DNA of 64,000 bases from Sambucus nigra (GCA_949130495.1 OX422210.1:496783760-496847759); one strand, 5' to 3'. Shown: positions 1-12,316, counted from the stretch's first letter. Made by a program: numbers and translations. Notes: generated by a model not told the origin, from the letters alone.

Positions 1-139
1 CATATTGCAAGAACTTAAGCAATATATTAAATTTGGATATTTATAAATATCCCCATTGCAAAAGCACCTATCTAAAAATACTCACTTTAAAATTCCTTAT
101 AGTTGGGAATTCCCCCATGTCCAATTTCATCAGACCTTT

Positions 140-717
140 AGTTATTCAAGGAAGTTCTTGAAATTGTTGAAAATAGTTTTTATCCTTGATTTGACCCCAT
201 AGTCAGCTAGGGAATTAGTAACAGTGTTTTCCTCTCTATAAAAGTGCATAAATTTGACATCCATCTCTTCAATTGTGGATTTTATTTCAATAATTAATTT
301 AATGATGTTCTAAGGGATATTCTTGTTATGAGTTAGAATTTCCACTAAAAGAATTGAGTCTGATTCGACATTTATATGGTGATTATGATTATGTTTGCAT
401 AAGAAAAGACTAGTGAGAATTGCTTTAGCTTTTACAATGTTATTAGAGTTTATTCCTCCATAATCTGAAAGTGCCCAAATCATTTCCCCCTTGTTATTTC
501 TTAGAATGCCACCATGACCTGTTTAGCCTAGATTACCTTTAGAGCCACCATCTGAATTCAATTCCCATTTATTTTGGATTTGTCTGATCCACTTAACAAA
601 GATAATTTGAATTTTTATATACTTAACAAATATTATAGAGAATATCTGAGAAATGTCTGAATGAGAATTTCCACCATATAAGGGATTTGCAACAGTAATA
701 TCTTTGGCTATAAACAT
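140..717 (-). pseudogene. LINE RNase H domain (RVT_3 type), degenerate
   Basis: Minus-strand translation reads LNSDGGSKGNLG (first catalytic Asp in SDGG), then GHGGILRNNKGEMIW, NNIVKAKAI, VESDS (another catalytic Asp) and HFYREENTVTNSLADYG. These are the conserved blocks of the RNase H at the C-terminus of plant LINE pol. The Glu expected in the NNIAEAEAL-like block is replaced by Lys, and two in-frame stops interrupt the domain. It would have removed RNA from the cDNA hybrid. It is downstream of RT in the same element. Confidence 0.85.
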
Positions 718-2760
718 TAAAATTCTATAATGTTGGTGGCTGACATTCTAATGCCTACATAGATTGACTTGTTTATGTGGTTCCAGATCACCCATATAAT
801 ACATAATGGAATGATTTTGATTATAAGGTTAATGATGAGGTTAGAGTTTCCCTTAAGCCACCATTCCATTAGCATATTTTCAAGAGATTTAAAAGAAATC
901 TTAATGCTTATTAAGTTAGAAAAGTAGGACCATACCTCCTTAGATATACGGGCCATTAATGAATAGATGGTTTAACTCTTCTTAATGCAAGTGCAACATA
1001 CCAATTGATCGAAGATTATCTTCCAATGGGATAAAATTTTGAAGACATGGCTAAGTAAAAATTGAAATATTTATGGGAATGTACATATACAATATGTTTT
1101 TTCTATAAGAATGAAGAAGATCTTGATTTTTTTAATTATATTATATGATGATTTAAAATTGAAATTACCATCTAAAGAAGGCATCCATATTTTACTTCCT
1201 TCATTTTCAGTGATATATAGATCAATTTCATGAAGCTATGCTTTGAAAATATTGAAAGAGATAGATCTGTTATTCTTGGGATTTCTTTTATACTTTCATC
1301 TCATGAACTTAGCCAATAAACTAGAGCCAGCTATATAATTCCAGCACATTATCCATCTAGACAATGTATCAATTTCCTTCATACTTCTAAGACCTGTGAC
1401 TCCTTCTTTAAATTTTAAGCAAAGATTTTTCCATTGTCATTAGAGGTATTTATTACCAAATTCCTTATGATCACCCGAAAAGAAGTTACTAAACATTTTT
1501 TTAATTCTGTAAATTTAACTTTGAGGGGTTTTAGGGCAACAATAGTATGAAGAGGAATAGATCTTAAAAGACATTTTATTAGGATAATTCTACCTACTTG
1601 AGATAATAATTCCATCCTTCAATTACAAATTTAATAGAATCTAGAAGCCTTTAAAAATATATAACGTTTTTCTTACCTTTTAAAAGAGGACAACCAAGGT
1701 ACTTTATGGGAGTAGTTCCTTTTTTAAGACTGATAGATTCATGAATCATGTTTGATCTAAAAGCAATGACTTTATCTTGAGTTATGAATTTGTTCTTAGA
1801 TATATTGATGAGCTGACCTGAGGCTTTTTCATAATCAGAGAGGAAATTCATAAAGTTTTTAAGGCTACTATTTGTACCTTGAGTGAAAATAAGGATGACT
1901 TCAGCAAAAGCAATGTGACTAATTAAAGAGCAATTTCTAAGATGAGATAAATTTCCAATTTTTCCAGCTTGCATAAGATTTGTTAGACCTCTGCTAAGGA
2001 TTTCAGCACTTAAGACAAAGAGACTTGGGGAGAATGGATCCCCTAGTCTCAGGCCTCTAAAAGATTTAAAAAAAACATTAGTTTGTCCATTCACTAGTAT
2101 AGAAAACCAATTAGAGGATATGATTATCCAAATATTGTAAATGAACCCTTCACTCAGGCTAAATTTCCCAATAACTTTTATGAAATACCACCACGATACT
2201 ATATCATAAGCCTTAGTTATGTATAATTTAATCACCATATTGTGACCTAGGTTTTTTCTGTCAATGAGATGCATTATGTCTTGGCCTAGTTGGATGTTGT
2301 CAATAATATTTCTGCTTTTAATGAAACCTGATTGGTTTGGGGTAATTATTTTGGCTATACTTTTATTGCTGAAATTACATAGTCTTAGAGGTCTAAAATC
2401 TTTTCATTTGGTTGGGTTTTTGATTTTGGGAATAAGGCATATGTTTGTATCTACCCAAAATTTGGGGATGTCCCTACCTAAGAAAAATTCTTGAATAGCT
2501 TTAATGAGCTCTTTCTTGAAAATAATACAACAATTAGTATAGAATTGACCATTGAATCCCTGAGGGCCTACTACACTATCATTATTTGGGGACTTAATAG
2601 CTTCAAAGATCTCATCCTCTTTAGGAATTTTGGTAAGATTATTCTTAATATCAGCATTAACCATCTTGGGAATATAATTAAGCACATTATTACTGTCATT
2701 AGTACCTTCATCTATTAAAGCATCTTAAAAGTGATTAACAAATGCATCATTAAGGTTAAC
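717..2760 (-). pseudogene. LINE reverse transcriptase with C-terminal zinc-binding region, broken
   Basis: Right to left: an N-terminal RT block near 2404-2685 (VGPQGFNGQFY, then CLIPKIKNP), the palm at 1651-2274 with AYDIVSWWYFIKV, LRLGDPFSPSLFVL and SHIAFAEVILIF, and the thumb segment at 1415-1615 with LSQVGRIILIKCLLRSIP. The catalytic box is normally FADD; here it reads FAEV, so polymerase activity is lost. The stretch 717-956 resembles the zinc-binding RT region (WWLKGNSN, CIIWVIWNHIN). At least three frames are used, which shows indels. Family assignment is firm; the exact original ends are not. Confidence 0.88.
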
Positions 2761-2982
2761 ACATGCTTCCACCCAATCATTATTACTATTTTTATTTTTG
2801 TGGATCATTAGTTGTCTTTTAGCATTATTATCCACAACTTAAAAGTATTTAGAATTCAAATCCCCCTCTTTGATCCATTTAATTCTATCATTTTGACTCT
2901 AATACTGTTCTTCACATTTGATAGCCCAGTTGAGTTTAGATTTAGTTTCTTCCATATCAGTTTGGATCTCCTGAGTAGGATT

Positions 2983-3607
2983 TTATTGATAATTATCTCC
3001 TTTTATTAATAATTCATCCTCCCTATTAGATACTTCTTGAAATATGTTTTTTGATAGTTTTTTATTCCAATCTTTTACATCCTTTTTGATATTTTGGAAT
3101 TTTAGATAAAATTTATTTAGTGGGCGGCCACTAATTTCTTTGTCCCAAGAGGTTTGAACACAATATTTAAAGTATTTGTGGTTGGACCACATGTTTTGGT
3201 ATCTAAAATGTTTGATTATTGGATATCACATTTGGCAAAAAGAAACCAATAGAGGGGAATGGTCTGAGCAACTTTTGTTAAAAATATTCATAGTAGTATA
3301 AGGGTAAGGAGCCAACCAATTTTTGTTTATCAGACCTCTATCTAGTCTTTTCGAAATCCCATTATTATAATCTCTTTTGTGATCCCATGTAAATTTTTTG
3401 ACTAGTTATCCCAAGTCTATTAGGGTTGCTCTTTGGATATAGCTGTTGAATTCTTCTACACCTCTGATATCAATATTCCAACCTCCTATTTTTTAAGAAC
3501 TTTCAGCAACATGATTGAAGTCACCTATAGTAATGTAAGGGTGGTATTGGCATTGGATATAATTTGATTAAATATTGTTCCATAAATCTAACTTATCTCC
3601 TCTAGTG
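2983..3607 (-). pseudogene. LINE endonuclease, C-terminal part
   Basis: Minus-strand reading gives TRGDKLDLWNNI, then YITIGDFNHVAESS (the GDFN catalytic motif of AP-like endonucleases), KRLDRGLINKNW and CSDHSPLYWF (the SDHSP motif). These nick the target DNA in target-primed reverse transcription. One TAA interrupts the frame before GDFN. The N-terminal part lies at 10118-10262, beyond the inserted LTR element. The following stretch to 2983 is the linker to RT. Confidence 0.87.
3603..3607. repeat. Left target-site duplication TAGTG
   Basis: TAGTG immediately precedes the 5' LTR at 3608 and is repeated at 10118-10122 right after the 3' LTR, a 5-bp duplication typical of LTR retrotransposon integration. 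Confidence 0.93.
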
Positions 3608-4098
3608 TGATTCGTATCAAATATTGCATATTTCTCCCTATTATCTTTATGCATTCTAATGCGTTTACGTTCCTTAATGCCTATAATTATTCTCATTAAC
3701 CAGATAACCTTGGATTTGGATATATACATTCTTTGTAGGGGTTAATTGTGCTTTCGTAGGTATTGGAACGCTAAAAGTTAGGATCCGTTGTATTTCGAAG
3801 AAGTTTCATCGTTGGATGCTACTTCAAGGGCATTTTAGTCAATACATATTTCTTCTCCAACTCATGAAAACTTCACGGATGCGTAGTTCGTCGATTTAGC
3901 ATTGCGTGGCCACAAATGGCGCGTCGTTTGGAGTTCGTACGAAGAAGATATGGCCGTTTCCGTTTGCAACCGCATTCCCCCCCTTTTCATGGACCAATGG
4001 CTGCCAAAAACAGAGTGCTGGTCGACCGAGATTGGGCCCCCAGTTGACCATAGTTTTAAATTAAGCCTACGAATTGAGACAGTGTGCAGGGACCTGTT

Positions 4099-4197
4099 CG
4101 ATCGATCGATTGATGGTTTTGATCAATCGATCGATGGTTTTGATCGATCGATCGATGCCCATCGATCGATCGATGATCTCTGATCGATCGATCGATC
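4099..4197. repeat. ATCG-repeat palindromic tract in U3
   Basis: About 100 bp dense in GATCGATCGATCGAT blocks separated by short spacers such as GGTTTT and GCCC. The 3' LTR has the same tract at 9045-9123, one unit shorter. It lies about 60-160 bp upstream of the LTR TATA box. Confidence 0.9.
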
Positions 4198-4260
4198 ATA
4201 CTAGATATTTTGCAATTCGTTCCTTTTCTTTTCTTTTTCCTATAATTCTTTTTTAACTTA

Positions 4261-4270
4261 CTATATAAAG
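4261..4270 (+). promoter_or_regulatory. LTR TATA box
   Basis: CTATATAAAG in an otherwise T-rich stretch; conserved in the 3' LTR at 9187-9196. It is a good TATA box and would place the R region start about 30 bp downstream. Confidence 0.65.
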
Positions 4271-5196
4271 CATTTTTGTTGTAAATATCAAATATTAAGT
4301 TTTAGATTAGATTTTCGAGAGTTGTAGGTTAGGGTTTGGGGAATTTGAGAGTTCTTCTTCTTCCTCTCTTGGTTTGACACCCTTTAGGGTTTGTAATGGG
4401 TTCTTTCATCTTCCCTCTCCATTAATATAGTGTGTATTTCATTATTTCTTGCCTTCTAGTTAATTTACATGCTTTCTAATTTAGGTTTACATACTTTCAT
4501 TTATTGCTTTCTAGTGTAGTTTTACCGCATTTATTTACCGCGTTTTTAATATGCTTTCTAGATAATTTAAATTAGGTTGTGTTTGAATGGAAATCACTCG
4601 AGTTGACGCATTTCTTGGCTTTGGTGATGGTGTTTACGGGTCTATTTTGGGTGTGTTGTCCTAGTTATTACGCCTAGGAGATTTGACGGGGCATATCACA
4701 TATGTCCCATACTTATGACCTTTCATGCGTAATTTCTGGGGTATTTATTGACGCCAAAATCTTATTAGGCTTTTATGTGGATTTAGGAGCGTGACAACCC
4801 TTCATTCAATTAACTATCGAAACGAGACGCATTCGTAATAACTCGTCGACCCATATATCCATTTTATACAAATTAACTCGGGTGAGGGATATTTGACACA
4901 GTCTATAGTTTTACTTGCTTTATTAGTCTAGCTTTATTTTCCCTCACCTAGATTAAACATTTCCCTTTTATGCATCTTTTCTTTTAGTTTGTAAATCACC
5001 TTTTTACACTTTTATTTCTAGAATATTAAATCAATTAAATTCTAGCATCTCGTCTATGTGGATCTTTTGATACCCGACTTACAGTTGTGCTTGCCTCACA
5101 AGTGTAGTCGTAACTTTGGTTTTTATATTACCGCGGTGAAATGAAAACAACGACCGTGCCCTTACATGAGCACGCATTTCACGTGCGTAGTAAAAA

Positions 5197-5214
5197 TGGC
5201 GTCATTGCCTGGGA
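5197..5214 (+). other. Primer binding site, tRNA-Asp type
   Basis: TGGCGTCATTGCCTGGGA lies 3 bp after the 5' LTR. It matches the complement of the plant tRNA-Asp 3' end (TGGCGCCGTTGCCGGGG, recalled) at all but about three positions. It would prime minus-strand cDNA. Confidence 0.8.
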
Positions 5215-5387
5215 CTAGTTTGTTTTAGAATTTATTTGATTTAGTATTTCATTGTATTTTCTTTCTATTTGTATTATTTGCTAACATTTTTGCAGGACTT
5301 CCACATTTGAGCACTTAGAAACGCTTGAATTTCTCGCGTGCACCTATCTTTGTGGAATTCGCCATTTCGAGCCATTTTGGGATAAGC

Positions 5388-6023
5388 ATGTCTTATTCCA
5401 ATTCTTTCGGTAATCATTGTTATAATTCATAAAATGCTCGTAATCCTATAACTTTCGGTGAATACTTAGAATCCCAAAGAATTTCAAATTCAAATATGAC
5501 TTTGGGTGAGTATAACGAAAGTCAAAATTTGGGTTATTAGAATTTTGATGATGATGATGATAATGATTTTGGGCCTTTGCCTCATTATAATAGTTTTCAA
5601 AATTTCTATAATAATGAGTTTTCGTTTAAGTCCGATGATAATTTTCAAAGTTACCATTTTCATGTATCAGCACCTCGACCTATGACATTCGGTGAGGTCT
5701 TGCGTATGTATGAGAATGAGAAAATAGAAAATCGTTATCGGGAAGAAAATTGTTTATGGGAACATGAATTGGATTTATTATTTGAATCCGATGACGATTT
5801 TGCTTCCGAGACTTTGGAAGTCGAAGAATGTTTTGAACCAAATGAGTTACTTATGCCTAATTTTGAACAAACCATTCTTGACTTTGCCCATTGCGTAATA
5901 GATATTGAAAGTGAGGATGAAAATGACGCAATATCTATTTGCAATGAAATGATTTCTTCTTTGGCCCCCAAAGAAGAACATTTTATTGAAAATGATATTA
6001 TTTCCTTCAGAACTCAATCTTGA
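5388..6023 (+). pseudogene. Acidic ORF remnant of the non-autonomous element
   Basis: From ATG 5388 one frame runs 211 codons to TGA 6021-6023, broken by TAA near 5430 and TAG near 5538. The product is rich in Asp and Glu (a DDDDDND stretch) and has three related motifs, ITFGEYLESQ, MTLGEYNESQ and MTFGEVLRMYENE. No zinc knuckle, protease or polymerase motif is visible. Its position just after the PBS is that of gag, so a gag-like packaging role is a guess. I do not recognise a family. Confidence 0.6.
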
Positions 6024-8540
6024 TGCGATGATGATTCATCTCATGAGATTGAATTTATTTCATCCCCATTTTCATTCTCTGTTATCACACCGTCACAAGT
6101 ACCCGATGATTCGGTTTCAAACTTTAATGTTTTAAACCTTTTCGCTGATGAGGTGTACTTGCTCGAGTCGTCTTCCATGATCGCATCTTTTCCTTTATGC
6201 GCCTACTTCCCATTCTAATTTCAAAATATTTGGGAGGATATTCGGCTTTTCTCGGTCCCCACATGTTTTTGTCACCCGTTCAATCCAAATCCCCCATCGC
6301 CCCTCCGAAACTTTTAATTCGCGATGGTTCCTTTCTTACGCCTTACCCATGCCTTCCGTTGTTCTAACGGAATTCATATATTTGGTAAGGCATGCTTGTA
6401 AGTGAGGGTACACCAGTTATCCTCCAAAGTCAAATCGTTTTTGCGATGGACCCTCAGCTATTTAGACTTCTAGTGTATAGTTAGTGTGAAGCCTAAATAG
6501 TAGGTTGTATATAGTTAGCTTTTTAATCTTTCTTTTTAACTTTGTCTAATGTAATTACTTAACTTTTTGTTATTTGTTTTTGCTATGCTCGGTACTAACT
6601 TGTTTTGTAGATTCTTTGGACTTGTTCTTATGGGGATCGCTCCACTTTTAGGTAATATCGCTATTTTCCTCTCTTTAACTTGGTTCTTAATTAACATTGA
6701 GGATAATGTCAAGTTTTAACTTAGGAGGTGTGGGATATTCTATCCATTTCTTTGTTTAGTCCATGTTTTTGCTCACATGTTAGTTATTTAGTATGATTTT
6801 CTTAGAAAAATTAAAAAAATTCAAAATGATTTTCTTTATTTTTTCTCTATTTTTTGGCATTTTTGCCTTTGTTTCCGATGATAAATTTCAATAATTTCCT
6901 GATCCAATCGACAACCTAATGATGCATGTTTTCGATTTTAGAAGTTATTAGACTTTAGTCTCCATTATTGATATTATGAATAACTTCATGAATTAAATTT
7001 TAATCCCTTGAGCACATGCACTGTTATCATTCTACTGATTTGGTTTAAGATTTGTATAACTCGGTAATCTTTTGTTGCATTGTATATACTTACACCGAGT
7101 AAGCTTTGTAGCTTTCATCATTTGTGAGTGTATACACTATTCTTTTCTCATTATAAACGTTGAATTCGTCGGTAATCTCTCTATTCTTTCATTTGATCGT
7201 TCATTAATTATATCTTGAAATGTGATACTTGATCATGATTTTCATATATTGTTTTGGCTCGAGAATTGCGTAAACTTTGTGAAATGGTCATAGGAATTCT
7301 TTGTTATATCACCCATAATAGCCTTGACCTCATCTTATATGTTTACCCTCGTCAAACCACTTGAGACTAAATATAGCCTTTCGTTTCATAACCCCAATCC
7401 CATACCAACTTTCAATTGGAGTTTTATACCATACATACACTTTCCATACCTTTGTTTGGAATGTTACTTGGGATTGAATGATGTTGTTGTGATGTGGTTG
7501 CAATTTAGGCATATGAGAGTGAGAAAAGTAAAGAAAAGAGAAAAAGTGAAAAAGTGATGAAAAAGAGAAAGCAAAAAGCAAAAGAAAACAAAATAAAAAT
7601 GAGAAAAGGAAGAAAAGAAAAGAAAGAGAAAGTTGTAAATGCTGTATAAAATCCAATAAGCTTGGATTAATCTCCCCAATGATATATCTAATGCTTGTTT
7701 GGAACTTGTTTTCCAATTGTGATATTGCCCGCATTTTCCTATTATCCCGAGTTTTCATTTCGAACACTTTGAATCCGTACATAGACATTCCTTCATTTCA
7801 TACCCTAGCCTAACCTACATTACAACCCTATTAAAGTCATATGTGATCTTAGGTTGATGTAATTCTAAAGTCATAATAGTTTTGATAATCTGTGAAAATA
7901 CATTTCGCCTCCTTTAATTGGCGGTATCTTTCATTGAGATTGCAGTTTTTCATTTTATATATAGCGTTATTCATTTGTGACATGAGTGCGGCCTAGTTTC
8001 CATTTACATTTACTCTTTATGCCCGCATGTTTCGTCTATTACCTCCCTTTTTCGAGTGAATTCTCTTGATGAGTGTAATGCACGTGAGGATTGAATATAT
8101 GCTTGCTTTATTTAGTATTCGGTTTATATAAGTTTTTGCCAAATCACACTTTTCATGTTCTCGCTCCCCCTCCCACATTTTAAGGTTTCAATTCTCTGAG
8201 GTGCATTCTATAATGTTAATGATTTCGGACTTTTGTTTGAATTTTTTCAATTTGTTAATAATGTGTATAAAATCCTTTTCGCCATTGTTGGTCTTGTCGC
8301 ATGTTGAGTTGGGCATATATTTGAGGAAACCATGTGATGTTTGTGGGTATCATCCCTGAAACCCCTCACAAGACCACACTTGTCCACTCGGGTGACCTAG
8401 GGGTTTAACGGCTTATTGAATACGCTAAATGCAATCGTGCTCCCTACGAAAGTGGAATTTTTATTTCGATGCATATATACGTCTTGTACTGCTCTCTGTG
8501 GACTGGTTTTGTTTGTTTCATTACTAGGGACTAGAAATGT
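6024..8540. other. Non-coding internal region of the non-autonomous element
   Basis: No supported gene. It holds a purine-rich GAAAA-type stretch at about 7515-7635 and, near 6713-6730, TTAACTTAGGAGGTG, which resembles the element's own polypurine tract at 8541-8555. No pol remnant was found in any frame. Confidence 0.7.
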
Positions 8541-8555
8541 TTAAGTTAGGGGGTG
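8541..8555 (+). other. Polypurine tract
   Basis: TTAAGTTAGGGGGTG abuts the TG of the 3' LTR and would prime plus-strand cDNA. Confidence 0.8.
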
Positions 8556-10117
8556 TGATTCGTATCAGATGTTGCATATTTATGCCCGTTATCTTTATGC
8601 ATTCTAGAACTTTTACGCTACTTAATGTCTATAATTATGATTATTAACCAAACAACCTTGGATTTGGATATATACATGCTTTGTAGGGGTTAATTGTGCT
8701 TTTGTAAGTATTGGAACACTAAAAGTGAGGATCCGTTGCCTTTCGAAGAAGTTTCGTCACTGGAAGCTACTTCAAGCGCACTTTAGTCAATCCAAATTTC
8801 TTCTCCAACTCATGTAAATTCCATGGATGCTTAGTTCATTGAGTTAGCATCGCGTGGCTATAAATGGCGCATCGTTTGGAGTTAGAACGAAGTAGATATG
8901 GTCGTTTTCGTTTCCAACTGCATTTCCCCCTTTTCATGGACCAAGGGGTGCCAAAAATAGAGTGTTGGCCGACCGGGATTGGGGCCCCGGTTGACCACAG
9001 TTTTAGAATATGCCTACAAATTGAGACAGTGTGCAGGGACTTATTCGATCGATCGATCGATGGTTTTGATCGATCGATCGATGCCCATCGATCGATCGAT
9101 GATCTCTGATCGTTCGATCGATCATACCAGATATTTTGCAATTCGTTCCTTTTCTTTTCTTTTTCCTTTAATTCTTTTGTAACTTACTATATAAAGCATT
9201 TTTGTTGTAAATATCATATATGAAGTTTTAGATTAGATTTTAGAGAGTTGTAGGTTAGGGTTTGGGAGATTTGTGGGTTCTTCTTCTTCCTCTCTTGGTT
9301 TGACACCCTTTAGGATTTGTATGTGGTACTTTCATCTTCCCTCTCCATTAATATAGTGTGTATTTTATTATTTCTTGCTTTCTAGTTAATTTACATGCTT
9401 TGTAGTTTAGGTTTACATGCTTTCATTTATTGCTTTCTAGTGTAGTTTTACCCCGTTTATTTACCGCATTTTTAATATGCTTTAAAGCTAATTTAAATTA
9501 GGTTGTGTTTGAATGGAACTCACTCGAGTTGACACAATGCTTGGCTTTGTTGATGGGGTTTACGGGTCTATTTCGGGTGCGTTGTCCTAGTTATTATGCC
9601 TAGGATATTTGACGGGGCATATCATGTATGTCCCATGCTTACGACCTTTCATGTGTAATTTCCGAGGAATTTCTTGATGCCAAAATCTTATTAGGCTTTT
9701 ATGAATATTTAGGGGCATGACAACCCTTGATTCAATTACTTGTCGAAATGAGACGCATTCGTAATAACTCGTCGACCCATGTATCCATTTTATACAAATT
9801 AACTCGGGTGAGGGATATTCGACGCAACCTATAGTTTTACTCGCTTTATTAGTCTAGCTTTATTTTACCTCGCCTAGATTAAACATTTCCATTTTATGCA
9901 TCTTTTCTTTTATTTTTAAATCACCTCTTTACACTTTTATTTCTGGAATATTAAATCAATTAAATTCTAGCATCTCGTGTTCGTGGATCTTTGATACCCG
10001 ACTTACCATTGTGCTTGCCTCGCAAGTGTAGTCGTAACTTAGGTTTTTGTATTACCGCAGTGAAACGAAAACAACGACCGTGCCCTTACACGAGCACGCA
10101 TTTCACGTGCGTAGTCA
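8556..10117 (+). repeat. 3' LTR of the non-autonomous element
   Basis: Direct repeat of 3608-5193, starting TGATTCGTATCA and ending GTAGTCA, followed by the right TSD TAGTG at 10118-10122. It carries the same ATCG tract (9045-9123) and TATA box (9187-9196). Confidence 0.93.
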
Positions 10118-10262
10118 TAGTGCATTTGGCATAAACTAAGTCTATAAATATTTTTGAAGGGAGACTACTATGGATTAGTTATATAAGAACATTCTGATCT
10201 CTATCGGATATAGTGTTGCAATTAATTTCATATCTCCAAACCCACCATATTTTGTTGTCATA
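10118..10262 (-). pseudogene. LINE endonuclease, N-terminal remnant
   Basis: Minus-strand reading gives NKIWWVWRYE, NCNTISDRDQ and IFIDLVYAKC, the middle blocks of plant LINE endonuclease, and joins in frame to TRGDKLDLW at 3607. The first part of the domain (WNIRG and ETK-type blocks) is missing: the ORF1 stop at 10285 is only about 25 bp upstream. That points to a deletion between ORF1 and the endonuclease. Confidence 0.8.
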
Positions 10263-10284
10263 TTAGCCCCACAATCTTTGTTCT

Positions 10285-11202
10285 TTAAATTATAATTTGA
10301 TGATTTTCTTGATTACTCAAATTGGTTACCACCTCTTCCTGGTTATTTGTGTCTTTTGCTATATCTTCATTACTTTCTTGATTCCTCAGCACTAATTGCC
10401 AGTTTGAAAGGTTATTTTTTTGTTTATCCATTTTCTTGGTTGTACTGATATCTTGTATCTGCTCTTTGTTGCTGACAAGGAATTTTTCTTCCTTGTGACC
10501 AAACTTAAAGAATTTAACATAGTAGGATGGAATGTGTTCATATTCTTTAACTTTCCAAAATCCATAGTCTTCATAACCAAGCCATACCCTATCAAGTCTC
10601 TCTACTGATAAATCAAATTCCAAACATACCCTTGCTACACTTGGTCTATTGATTGAGACTGTTGATGAATCAAGGTTTAAAGGTTTGCAAACCACTTGTG
10701 AAATATAATATAGAGATTATTTTGCAAAGAAGTTAATTGGGTTGCTTGGAAATTAAATCCAAACCGGAAATATAGAGCTTTATTTATGTAGGAAAAATTC
10801 TGGAGACCATTTAAAGGTTCTCATTGGAAATTTACCTATGAACCATTGATCCTTCATCCATAATTGAACAAAGTCTTCTTCAGAGTAAAGTCTTATAAGA
10901 ATCTGTTTCTGGTCAAGAAGCACAATATGGTATGCTTCCTTAAATCCAAAAGTTTCAAATTATTTTATGATTATTTCTATACTTGGTCTTCCATGAGAGA
11001 ATTTTCCAACCATTGAGAGTTTGAATGGGTGTGCCAATTTATTTATGTCTTCTTTAGAGAATGACATTGCTCGTTCGCCTCTAAACTTTGATAGGGTCTT
11101 GAGTGGTAGTTTCGATCGACAAGAAGAAGATGTTAAAACACTCACAAAAGATTCTGACCAAACTACTAGTATAGGATAAGGAGGTTTTGGTTCAGATTCC
11201 AT
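10285..11202 (-). pseudogene. LINE ORF1 protein, DUF4283 type
   Basis: Starts MESEPKPPYP at 11202. Blocks typical of plant LINE ORF1 and related DUF4283 proteins follow: SKEDINKLAHPFKLSMVGKF, GRPSIEIIIK, then in another frame LLDQKQILIRLYSEEDF, LWMKDQWFIGKFPMRTFKW and PVWI. After a further break come RPSVARVCLEFDL and GFWKVKEYEHIPSYY. ORF1p binds element RNA. The C2HC zinc knuckle usually expected after these blocks is degenerate: Tyr and Phe stand where cysteines are expected. Two frame changes make it non-functional. Confidence 0.85.
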
Positions 11203-11330
11203 GATGATTAGTCGAGAATTGTTTTTGGAAAACCTAATGAGGATTAAGGTTTTCTAGATTGGGAAGATGATTACTAGAGAGAGTGAGTTTCTAGATATAT
11301 TTTGCTAGAGAGAGGGTAAATGAAATTTAT

Positions 11331-12060
11331 TTGTGACTCGTGAATAATTTAGTTATATGATATTTAGGAATTCATCACTTGAAGTAGGACAACACACTTA
11401 GATAGGACATCAAAAGGGGAAAGAATGATATACTCCTCATGATATGTGACCATCCCAAATTGTATCCCAATTACCTAGGAAATCCCATAATATATTAATA
11501 AACACCCAATAAAATAAAATAAATTCTTAAATGAAAGGGTTATTCATTACATTATGAATACATCTACTAATGCAGAATTATAAAATATGTACAAAGGCTA
11601 CATAATATTCTCATTTTCAGTTGCATCTTTCAATTTTTATAGTTAATATTCTTTGATGGAGTTGGATTTTGATTCCTTTTTTTGGTAATTATGTTGAGTA
11701 TCACATGCTAGACAACATATAAAATGACAAAAATAATTGTGTTTTAGCTATAAAGTTATAATGTTTAAATTGATGACAAATTGGTAGAGGAAAGATAAAA
11801 TTTTATTACTTTACTGTAATTCCAGCAATGACAATATTACAAATTTAACTCTAATATTAAATACCAATATGTCATAATCTTGTATTTTTTTCGTATATTT
11901 CTAGTAAGCATGATATATTTTGTGTATAATAATTTATTTGGGTTTTTGCGTTGGCACAAGTAGTGCTATGAGTATTAATTCTCACGTGAGTATTTGTTAT
12001 AGGTAGTGATGATGTTAAGATTTAGCACCACCAGTTAAGAGGTGGAGAGTTCAAACAGTA
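11331..12060. other. Intergenic, no recognisable feature
   Basis: AT-rich sequence between the LINE leader and the Tat1 LTR. No ORF, repeat or RNA gene stands out. Confidence 0.6.
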
Positions 12061-12316
12061 ATAACAATGGAAGCCATAGAGATATATGTGTATATAAGTG
12101 TATAGAAGGGGATGAGTATAAGAGAAATGAAGACTGGTGTATAGTGGTTAAGCCAATCAGGCCTACATCCACTGTGAGTGTGTGATCCACTAAATATGGG
12201 CACTAATGGACTTGGATACAATGCACATAAGCTCACTTTCTCTCTACTGTGTGTATAAGAAGAGTTTTAGCTAGGGTTACAATTATCGATCCCTTTACAA
12301 GGTTGAAGATGACACG

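Larger units (their letters stand above)
3608..5193 (+). repeat. 5' LTR of the non-autonomous element
   Basis: Starts TGATTCGTATCA and ends GTAGTAA; the matching end of the other LTR is GTAGTCA, so the terminal CA has mutated here. It is 24 bp longer than the 3' LTR, largely from one extra ATCG-rich unit of about 22 bp near 4110-4135. Many point differences from the 3' LTR indicate an old insertion. Confidence 0.93.
3608..10117 (+). mobile_element. Non-autonomous LTR retrotransposon (LARD-like) inserted in the LINE
   Basis: Two direct repeats of 1586 and 1562 bp, each beginning TGATTCG and ending near GTAGTCA, enclose 3.36 kb of internal sequence. A primer binding site follows the 5' LTR and a purine tract precedes the 3' LTR. 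TSD TAGTG flanks it. The internal region has one acidic ORF remnant and no protease, RT, RNase H or integrase, so it must have used enzymes of a partner element. The tRNA-Asp-type PBS is of the kind used by Athila-like gypsy elements; lineage is otherwise not determinable. Confidence 0.93.
1..11330 (-). mobile_element. L1-type LINE, split by an LTR element and cut by the window edge
   Basis: On the minus strand, reading right to left, one finds ORF1 (DUF4283 type), an apurinic endonuclease, a reverse transcriptase and a plant-type RNase H, the usual order of plant L1 LINEs. The coding series is interrupted at 3608-10117 by an LTR retrotransposon; joining 10118 to 3607 restores an open endonuclease frame. 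The 5' leader lies around 11203-11330. The 3' tail and poly(A) are left of base 1, so length and target-site duplication cannot be read. Stops and frame changes are frequent, so the copy is dead. Confidence 0.92.

Noticed and set aside
3902..4256. Open frames with DRSIDGFDRSID-type repeats (also 8836-9182)
   Set aside because: Translation of the ATCG tract inside an LTR, present on both strands.
7324..7788. Overlapping 77- and 152-codon frames
   Set aside because: Low-complexity translation of a GAAAA-rich stretch (Phe/Leu/Ser on one strand, Lys/Glu on the other); no domain and no homologous frame elsewhere.
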